Source: an uncultured Bacilli bacterium (lineage in GTDB: Bacteria > Bacillota_I > Bacilli_A > RF39 > UBA660). Taken from it: a stretch of 9,997 nucleotides of DNA. Numbering within the stretch: position 1 is the first letter of the stretch; every line of letters starts with the position of its first letter. The stretch spans positions 1 to 9,997 of the forward strand of contig CANQPR010000048.1 in NCBI GenBank assembly GCA_947625715.1, given 5' to 3'. Made by a program: the position numbers and the translations under genes. The notes under the pieces are model-generated. The model was given only the letters and a program-made list of their open reading frames with translations, was not told the origin of the DNA and made no database searches. Of this stretch, positions 6,416 to 9,997 are shown one piece after another.

Positions 6416-6809
6416 TGAGCAAAAATATTTAGAATTAATAAAAAGAGCCACTCCCTTAAATGAAACAGAAAAAAACCAAGTACTTGCTTTTGAAAATTTA
6501 ATTAGACTTGGTAATCATTATGCAAGATATATAACTAGTAACGATTTTTTTGATCTTAATTCTAATTATCAACAAAATATGGCTTTACTTAGTTTAGAAA
6601 ATAATCCTTCTTTCAATTTACAAGAAGCCCTAGCTCGCTATAAAAAAGAACAAGAAAAACAACAACAAATCATAAAACAAGAAGAAAATAGTATGAAACT
6701 TACAAAACGTATTGAATCAAGAGCCGGATTTACAAATGCAACAATAATATTATTTTTAGTCTTATTAAGTGGAATTATTTTATCAGTAGTGCTATTAAGT
6801 TTATCTTAA
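6408..6809 (+). CDS. Tail-anchored coiled-coil membrane protein, unknown function
   Basis: Not recognised. The 133-residue product is soluble and helical for its first 105 residues. Residues 72-103 are a charged Lys/Glu/Gln segment likely to form a coiled coil. A single hydrophobic helix (111-131) ends two residues from the C-terminus, the layout of a tail-anchored protein facing the cytoplasm. The Shine-Dalgarno AAGG lies inside the upstream gene, and the start ATG overlaps that gene's stop by 8 bases. Only about 50 bases without a terminator separate it from spoVS, so all three are probably one transcript. It may tether the upstream gene's product to the membrane, but that is a guess from gene order. 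Confidence 0.72.
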   Translation: MISEQKYLELIKRATPLNETEKNQVLAFENLIRLGNHYARYITSNDFFDLNSNYQQNMALLSLENNPSFNLQEALARYKKEQEKQQQIIKQEENSMKLTKRIESRAGFTNATIILFLVLLSGIILSVVLLSLS

Positions 6810-6862
6810 TAGTTCTTTTTTTTTAAAATTTTTCATATTCTTAATTAGAAATGAGGTTAAAA

Positions 6863-7123
6863 ATGGAAATATTAAAAGTTTCATCAAAATCAAATCCAAG
6901 CAAAGTTGCAGGTGCAATTGCTAATATTTATCGTGAAAGTAAATCAGTGGAAATTCAAACCATTGGGGCTGGCAGTTTAAATCAAGCTATTAAAGCTATT
7001 GCTATAGCAAGAGGTTTTGTTGCTCCATCTGGTGATAATTTAATTGTTATTCCTGCCTTTAGTGACATTACAATTAATGGTGAAAATAAAACGGCAATGA
7101 AATTAATCGTTACTAACAAATAA
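6863..7123 (+). CDS. spoVS: Stage V sporulation protein S
   Basis: The 86-residue product matches SpoVS along its whole length: 'MEILKVSSKSNPSKVAGAIA', 'EIQTIGAGSLNQAIKAIAIARGF', 'VAPSGDNLIVIPAF' and 'TAMKLIV'. In Bacillus SpoVS affects passage through late sporulation and septation. The family has an Alba-like nucleic-acid-binding fold and also occurs in bacteria that do not sporulate. The ATG at 6863 matches the family start and lies 6 bases from GAGGTT. An earlier in-frame ATG (6851) would put that ribosome site inside the coding region. It is the last gene before a strong terminator and probably shares the promoter at 5898-5906. Its presence does not prove that this organism sporulates. 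Confidence 0.95.
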   Translation: MEILKVSSKSNPSKVAGAIANIYRESKSVEIQTIGAGSLNQAIKAIAIARGFVAPSGDNLIVIPAFSDITINGENKTAMKLIVTNK

Positions 7124-7124
7124 G

Positions 7125-7147
7125 CTGTTCAATCGAACAGTTTTTTT
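7125..7147 (+). terminator. Rho-independent terminator after spoVS
   Basis: CTGTTC (7125-7130) pairs with GAACAG (7135-7140) around AATC, followed by seven Ts. It starts one base after the spoVS stop. The insertion sequence begins just beyond it, so the element sits in a transcriptionally quiet spot. Confidence 0.93.
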
Positions 7148-7148
7148 A

Positions 7149-7221
7149 TTTAATCCTTTAAGGGTGTGGCTTGCTAGGGGCAAGCCATCAAAAAACCACT
7201 CGTTAGACGAGTGGGATTAAA
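7149..7221 (+). repeat. Left-end structure of the IS: two hairpins enclosed by an inverted repeat
   Basis: TTTAATCC (7149-7156) pairs with GGATTAAA (7214-7221), enclosing two hairpins: TGGCTTGC/GCAAGCCA (7167-7174/7180-7187) and CCACTCGT/ACGAGTGG (7196-7203/7207-7214). The set can fold as a junction. In this family one end hairpin is bound by TnpA as single-stranded DNA, and a nearby guide base-pairs with the cleavage site. GGATTAAA pairing with TTTAAT fits that role by inference. Confidence 0.7.
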
Positions 7222-7234
7222 AGACTTATAGTAA

Positions 7235-7305
7235 CATGACATCTCGCGTGCTATAATATGGAGCGTTCAAGCCTATATTAAAAGCACGAAAGGAGAGATG
7301 TCATG
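7235..7305 (+). promoter_or_regulatory. Inverted repeat that can sequester the tnpA start codon
   Basis: CATGACATCTC (7235-7245) is perfectly complementary to GAGATGTCATG (7295-7305), which contains the tnpA ATG and the end of its Shine-Dalgarno. Inner pairs CGTGCT/AGCACG (7247-7252/7283-7288) and TAATAT/ATATTA (7254-7259/7275-7280) extend the stem. An RNA that includes both arms would hide the start. IS200 is known to limit tnpA translation through structured 5' RNA. Confidence 0.78.
7249..7257 (+). promoter_or_regulatory. Extended -10 promoter for tnpA
   Basis: TGCTATAAT is a perfect extended -10 lying inside the left arm of the inverted repeat, with no convincing -35. Transcription would start near 7264, so the element's own mRNA would lack the outer left arm and have a free ribosome site. 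Confidence 0.55.
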
Positions 7306-7758
7306 GCTAAAAGTTTAGCACATACAAAGTATATGTGCAAGTACCATATTGTATTTATACCAAAATATCGAAGAAAAATAATATACAATAAATTACGAAA
7401 AGAGATACAAAAATATATAATAGATTTATGTAAATGGAAAGGGGTAGAAATAATAGAAGGGCATATGATGCCAGACCATGTGCATTTGTTAGTAGAGATA
7501 CCACCAAGAATAAGTGTATCAAGTTTCATGGGATACTTAAAAGGGAAAAGTAGTCTAATGATATTTGAGAAGAATCCAAATTTAAAGTATAAGTTTGGAA
7601 ATAGAAATTTTTGGGCAACAGGATATTATGTAAGTACAGTAGGATTAAATGAAGCAACGATAAGAAAATATATAAGAGAACAAGAAAATGAAGATATAAT
7701 GGAAGATAAATTGTCAAAGAAAGAATATGAGAACCCTTTTAAGGGTAGGCTAAAGTAG
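7303..7758 (+). CDS. tnpA: IS200-type transposase (Y1 HUH family)
   Basis: The 151-residue product is a full-length IS200 TnpA. This single-strand DNA transposase cuts and rejoins at hairpin ends as a dimer, using one catalytic tyrosine. It shows 'KYHIVFIPKYRR' (13-24), the HUH motif 'MPDHVHLLVEIPP' (56-68, H59 and H61), 'SVSSFMGYLKGKSS', 'FWATGYYVSTVG' (103-114) and the tyrosine helix 'RKYIREQE' (121-128, Y123 with Q127). All key residues are present, so it is probably active. AAAGGAG (7289-7295) lies 7 bases ahead of the ATG but falls in a regulatory inverted repeat. The gene is purine-rich on its coding strand and heavy in ATA and GGG, unlike its neighbours, as expected for acquired DNA. 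A 14-bp palindrome (7733-7746) lies near its 3' end. Confidence 0.97.
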   Translation: MAKSLAHTKYMCKYHIVFIPKYRRKIIYNKLRKEIQKYIIDLCKWKGVEIIEGHMMPDHVHLLVEIPPRISVSSFMGYLKGKSSLMIFEKNPNLKYKFGNRNFWATGYYVSTVGLNEATIRKYIREQENEDIMEDKLSKKEYENPFKGRLK

Positions 7759-7788
7759 TCATTACACTGGGCTTGAACAAAGAGAAAG

Positions 7789-7863
7789 CCAACCTCCATT
7801 TGCGGGTTGGTAGATGTTAGGGCCTTATAGGCCATGTTAAAACCACGCCTTTTAGACGTGGTT
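7789..7863 (+). repeat. Right-end hairpins of the IS
   Basis: Three hairpins follow tnpA: CCAACC/GGTTGG (7789-7794/7805-7810), GGCC/GGCC (7821-7824/7830-7833) and AACCACG/CGTGGTT (7841-7847/7857-7863). The last lies 5 bases before TTTAAT (7869-7874) and resembles the left-end hairpin at 7196-7214, so it is the likely TnpA binding hairpin. The others may end tnpA transcription, though no T-tract follows them. Confidence 0.7.
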
Positions 7864-7865
7864 AG

Positions 7866-8093
7866 TTATTTAATAAAAATTCGGCCATTAAAATTGCGAT
7901 TATATTCTTGCTTTAACTGATATAAATAATAACGATTTATAAATTGATGTCCCCTATTTCTAACCACAATAAAATCAACATCATAATCTTTAACAATACG
8001 AAAAATTTTTTCTTTTAATAAATCATATTCATCATAATTTAAAGAAAAATCTATATCAACATATAAAGTTTCATTTTGATAGTACATTTCCAT
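7866..8093 (-). CDS. Small protein resembling the N-terminal half of a STAS domain
   Basis: This 75-residue protein has no recognised name. Its strand-helix-strand-helix-strand order resembles the first two thirds of a STAS domain (anti-sigma-factor antagonist, SpoIIAA type): 'NETLYVDIDFSLNYDEYDLLKEKI' then 'YDVDFIVVRNRG', then a helix 'INRYYLYQLKQEY' and a final 'GRIFIK'. The Asp-Ser-Ser-Gly site that is phosphorylated in SpoIIAA would fall at NRYY (53-56) and is missing. STAS proteins are usually about 110 residues. The IS lies right against the stop codon, but joining the IS flanks gives the same stop, so the IS did not shorten the gene. GGTGAT precedes the ATG. rpsU is upstream, behind a terminator. 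The fold assignment is my inference from pattern only. Confidence 0.6.
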   Translation of the reverse strand: MEMYYQNETLYVDIDFSLNYDEYDLLKEKIFRIVKDYDVDFIVVRNRGHQFINRYYLYQLKQEYNRNFNGRIFIK

Positions 8094-8157
8094 ATCATCA
8101 CCAATTTTATGGTAACAAATTTTTTATTTATAAAAAAGCGATTCGACAAAACATAAC

Positions 8158-8184
8158 AAAAAAAGAATACTAAATAAGTACTCT
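8158..8184 (-). terminator. Rho-independent terminator after rpsU
   Basis: On the minus strand AGAGTAC (8184-8178) pairs with GTATTCT (8170-8164), including one G-T wobble, and is followed by seven Ts (8158-8164). The stem reaches into the rpsU stop codon, so the hairpin begins immediately at the end of translation. Confidence 0.8.
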
Positions 8185-8375
8185 TAATCTCTTTTATGTT
8201 TTCTAGCATTACGAATCATTTCTTTTTTCGCATTTCTTTTTTTAACGCCAGGTTTTTCATAATGTTTTCGTTTTTTTAGTTCAGAAGGGACACCACTTTT
8301 AGCAAATTTCACTTTAAATTTTCTTAAGGCGTTGTCTATATTACCGTCTTTAACATATACTTTATTTGAGTTCAT
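8184..8375 (-). CDS. rpsU: 30S ribosomal protein bS21
   Basis: The 63-residue, very basic product is a clear bS21, a small protein of the 30S subunit near the anti-Shine-Dalgarno end of 16S rRNA that helps initiation. It shows 'VKDGNIDNALRKFKVKF', 'SGVPSELKKRKHYEKPGVKKR' and a Lys/Arg-rich tail, and its length is normal. The ribosome site AAAGGAGGG (8384-8392) is nearly perfect. It has its own strong promoter and terminator and is therefore a single-gene unit. The common Firmicute partner yqeY is not beside it. Confidence 0.97.
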   Translation of the reverse strand: MNSNKVYVKDGNIDNALRKFKVKFAKSGVPSELKKRKHYEKPGVKKRNAKKEMIRNARKHKRD

Positions 8376-8405
8376 TTATATATCCCTCCTTTCATATCTA
8401 AAATG

Positions 8406-8434
8406 ATTATAGCACTCCAAATAGTTAAAAACAA
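8406..8434 (-). promoter_or_regulatory. rpsU promoter
   Basis: On the minus strand -35 TTGTTT (8429-8434) and -10 TATAAT (8406-8411) are 17 bases apart, with TGC before the -10 as an extended element. The leader is about 25 bases and consists mostly of the Shine-Dalgarno region. Confidence 0.82.
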
Positions 8435-8518
8435 GCCAAATCGCGCTTAAAACGGGTATTTTTTATTATAAAGAATAATATTTAATTGTTAATTATTTGT
8501 AAATTATTTGAAGAGGCA

Positions 8519-8546
8519 TTGACTTTTAATTTTCCTAATATATAAT
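8519..8546 (+). promoter_or_regulatory. Promoter for the VUT-family gene
   Basis: -35 TTGACT (8519-8524) and -10 TATAAT (8541-8546) are 16 bases apart. The leader is only about 25 bases, too short for the preQ1 riboswitch that often controls queuosine-precursor transporters. Confidence 0.8.
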
Positions 8547-8577
8547 TTTTATTAAAGAGTAAAATAGGAGGAGAATT

Positions 8578-9186
8578 ATGACTATATTAACAACATTATT
8601 ATCTGTAATCTTAATTTTTTCCAATATCATTAGTACCAAAAATATTCAAATATCTAATTTAAGTTTTACAGCTAGCTCGTTTATCTATCCTTTTGTCTTT
8701 TTAATAGTCGCTATTATTACATATAAATATGGTGCAAAAGAAGGAATTAAAAGCGTTTTAATTGCTATTAGTAGTCAAATAATTATTTGGCTTTTAAGTA
8801 CTTTAATTTGTAATATGCCCACAGACCCTTATACTTCATCACAAGCTGGAGCATTAAAATCAATTTTAACTCCTAATTTAACTAATGGTTATAATCTTCC
8901 TAATTTAAAAATGGCTTTTGGTTCTATATTAGGTTTTAGTATATCTCAATTAATAAATATTGGCATCTTAAATTTTACTCAAAAATATACTATTAAATTT
9001 GCTTCATCAACACTAGCTATCTTCGTTGCCATGATAATTGACAGTATCATTTTTAATATTATAATTACCCCCCAAGACCTTTTATTAAATACTATTACTA
9101 ATCAATTTATTATAAGAGTATTTATGACTATTTTATCCATAATAATATTTTGTGTATTCACATCAAAAAAAGAAAATAGCAACTAA
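8578..9186 (+). CDS. VUT-family membrane protein (YhhQ/DUF165-like, putative queuosine-precursor transporter)
   Basis: The 202-residue product has about six membrane helices (roughly 3-19, 32-49, 57-78, 112-130, 141-162 and 175-194), the normal size for VUT/YhhQ. That family takes up preQ0 or preQ1 for queuosine in tRNA. Matching elements are an early 'FSN' (14-16), 'FIYPFVFLIV..YKYG' (35-52), 'GFSISQLINIGILN' (119-132) and 'SSTL...IIDSIIFN' (143-160, D155). The Asp that follows the YPF-FL segment in E. coli YhhQ is Ala45 here, and the residue before the tyrosine-glycine is not charged as usual, so the substrate may differ. Ribosome site AGGAGGAG (8566-8573) fixes the ATG. It is a single gene with its own promoter, convergent with the repeat protein to its right. 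No queuosine gene is nearby. Confidence 0.75.
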   Translation: MTILTTLLSVILIFSNIISTKNIQISNLSFTASSFIYPFVFLIVAIITYKYGAKEGIKSVLIAISSQIIIWLLSTLICNMPTDPYTSSQAGALKSILTPNLTNGYNLPNLKMAFGSILGFSISQLINIGILNFTQKYTIKFASSTLAIFVAMIIDSIIFNIIITPQDLLLNTITNQFIIRVFMTILSIIIFCVFTSKKENSN

Positions 9187-9203
9187 CTTAAAATATTGTA
9201 TGT

Positions 9204-9233
9204 AATAAAATTCCACTAACTAAAACAGTGGAA
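9204..9233 (-). terminator. Terminator of the BspA-like gene
   Basis: TTCCACT (9211-9217) pairs with AGTGGAA (9227-9233). On the minus strand the hairpin is followed by TTTTATT (9204-9210). The plus-strand side has As, so it serves mainly the minus-strand gene and sits between two convergent genes. Confidence 0.72.
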
Positions 9234-9250
9234 AAAATATGTTAACTATT

Positions 9251-9997
9251 CTAATCAAAAGATACACCATCCCATGATGTATGAACATTTTTGTCTGGTC
9301 TGTTTGCTGGACAACCAACAAACATCTCACTTATAATGGCTCCAGATTTATAAATAAAATTTGAACCATAAACAATTTTTTTTAAGTTTGATGCTTTGAA
9401 AAACAACCCTTCCATATCTGTTACACTACTTGTATCAAAAGTACTTAAATTTAACTCTCCTATGTTGCTCATATATCCAAACATCCATCTCATATTTGTT
9501 ACATTACTGGTATTAAAATTTTCGCCAAAATTTAAGATTTGTAAATTACTGTTTTGATAAAACATATCACCCATATCTGTTACACTACTTGTATCAAAGC
9601 TACTTAAATCTAATTCTTGTAAACTTTGGTCATCATAAAACATATAACGCATATCTGTTACATTACTTGTATCAAAATTTTCACCAAAAGTTAAAGTTTG
9701 AAGATTGCTCATATTATAAAACATATAATACATATTTGTTACACTGCTGGTATCAAAATTACTTAAATCTAATTCTTGTAAACTTTGGTCATTAGAAAAC
9801 ATATCACTCATATCTGTTACACCACGAGTATCTAGATTTTCTATTCCTTCTATCTTGGTTACTTTTGTAAAATTTTGAAATAAATATTTACTATTTTGAT
9901 TTAATTTTATTCCACCGTCCCCTTGTAAATAGCCTATACAATTGGTATCTCCTGTGTCACATACAACATAACTTTGAACTGCATTTGTATTTCCAGA
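9251..9997 (-). CDS. BspA-like (DUF285) leucine-rich-repeat surface protein, C-terminal part
   Basis: The reading frame stays open through the right edge, so the 248 residues seen are only the C-terminal portion. The first ATG at 9811 is internal. Repeat units of 26 and 27 residues carry the DUF285 signature 'LxELDLSxFDTSSVTDMxxMF', as in BspA-like proteins that sit on the cell surface and bind host or bacterial partners. Before the repeats is a segment with two cysteines ('VVCDTGDTNC', 10-19 of the visible part) and 'GIENLDTRGVTDM'. After them is a short cap ending 'HTSWDGVSFD'. There is no LPxTG motif, no C-terminal membrane helix and no cell-wall-binding repeat at this end, so any anchor or signal must be N-terminal, outside the window. 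A terminator follows the TAG stop. Confidence 0.9.
   Translation of the reverse strand, partial: SGNTNAVQSYVVCDTGDTNCIGYLQGDGGIKLNQNSKYLFQNFTKVTKIEGIENLDTRGVTDMSDMFSNDQSLQELDLSNFDTSSVTNMYYMFYNMSNLQTLTFGENFDTSNVTDMRYMFYDDQSLQELDLSSFDTSSVTDMGDMFYQNSNLQILNFGENFNTSNVTNMRWMFGYMSNIGELNLSTFDTSSVTDMEGLFFKASNLKKIVYGSNFIYKSGAIISEMFVGCPANRPDKNVHTSWDGVSFD
9389..9784 (-). repeat. Five DUF285 units in a two-unit alternating pattern
   Basis: Units start at 9784, 9706, 9625, 9547 and 9466 (78, 81, 78, 81 and 78 bases). Odd units read like SLQELDLSxFDTSSVT and even ones like NLQxLxFGENFDTSNVT, so the true period is a 159-base pair of units. DNA of like units is highly similar, for example around 9572-9660 compared with 9732-9820, which suggests recent duplication. 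Confidence 0.85.

Larger units (their letters stand above)
7155..7874 (+). mobile_element. IS200-type insertion sequence (IS200/IS605 family), complete
   Basis: This is an element of about 720 bases with a single HUH transposase gene and no accessory tnpB, the IS200 layout. Both ends carry hairpins that share the AAAACCAC...AGACG-GTGG pattern: 7196-7214 at the left and 7841-7863 at the right. The 9-base TTATTTAAT occurs at 7146-7154 and again at 7866-7874. These elements insert 3' of a short target and do not duplicate it, so the repeat probably reflects left and right cleavage sites of similar sequence. I place the boundaries after each TTTAAT by that logic, and the exact bases are inferred. 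Joining the flanks restores a gap between spoVS and the minus-strand gene with that gene's stop codon intact. Confidence 0.82.

Noticed and set aside
7146..7154. TTATTTAAT at both IS ends as a target-site duplication
   Set aside because: IS200/IS605 elements do not duplicate their target. Similar left and right cleavage sites explain the repeat better.
7278..7529. Minus-strand frame over tnpA
   Set aside because: Shadow of the transposase gene, low-complexity hydrophobic translation, no ribosome site.
7526..7835. Two further minus-strand frames over the 3' part of the IS
   Set aside because: Overlap tnpA and the right-end hairpins and resemble no family.
8547..8577. preQ1 riboswitch upstream of the VUT gene
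   Set aside because: The leader is about 25 bases, with no C-rich loop or pseudoknot pattern.
9589..9795. Plus-strand frame over the DUF285 repeats
   Set aside because: Repetitive translation (YQNYLNLILVNFGH) that simply mirrors the repeats on the other strand.
9809..9811. ATG at 9811 as the start of the BspA-like gene
   Set aside because: The frame is open for 62 codons further to the window edge and contains DUF285-like sequence, so this Met is internal.
9389..9820. Regularly spaced repeats as a CRISPR array
   Set aside because: Units of 78-81 bases are wholly coding with DUF285 residues, with no unique spacers.

Overview
The window is very AT-rich, has short intergenic gaps and strong Gram-positive Shine-Dalgarno sequences, and carries RNase J, SpoVS, SufB and bS21. 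It fits a low-GC Firmicute, most likely one of the host-associated Bacilli lineages near the Mollicutes/Erysipelotrichia. That placement is inference. No whole-genome marker is present. All tryptophans checked use TGG, and of 13 stop codons 10 are TAA, 3 TAG and none TGA.

Layout. 1-30: possible tail of a gene entering from the left. 107-336: a promoter and two tRNA genes, Arg(ACG) and Pro(UGG). 358-5843 (minus strand): sufB, then ssb with a membrane-anchored NodB-like protein, then an RNase J homologue with its own promoter, then a fusion of a CDP-alcohol phosphatidyltransferase-like membrane domain to an HD domain. 5898-7147 (plus): two unknown overlapping genes followed by spoVS and a strong terminator. 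7155-7874: an intact IS200-type insertion sequence with structured ends and a start-codon-sequestering inverted repeat. 7866-8434 (minus): rpsU, with a 75-residue STAS-like protein beyond its terminator. 8519-9186 (plus): a VUT/YhhQ-like membrane protein. 9204-9997 (minus): the C-terminal part of a BspA-like (DUF285) repeat protein that runs off the right edge.

Several proteins keep a family fold but lack residues normally needed for activity. The RNase J homologue has HGHYEN instead of HxHxDH. The CDP-alcohol domain has Asn for the last motif Asp. The NodB-like protein lacks its usual histidine, the STAS-like protein lacks the phospho-site, and the VUT protein lacks a conserved Asp. The least described parts are the CDP-alcohol/HD fusion and the two-gene unit upstream of spoVS that encodes a soluble protein and a tail-anchored coiled-coil protein.

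Shine-Dalgarno placement moved several starts: sufB to 5843, the NodB-like gene to 3959, the first unknown gene to a TTG at 5936, and spoVS to 6863. No stretch over 300 bases lacks a gene. I found no CRISPR array, riboswitch, prophage or clearly new defence system.
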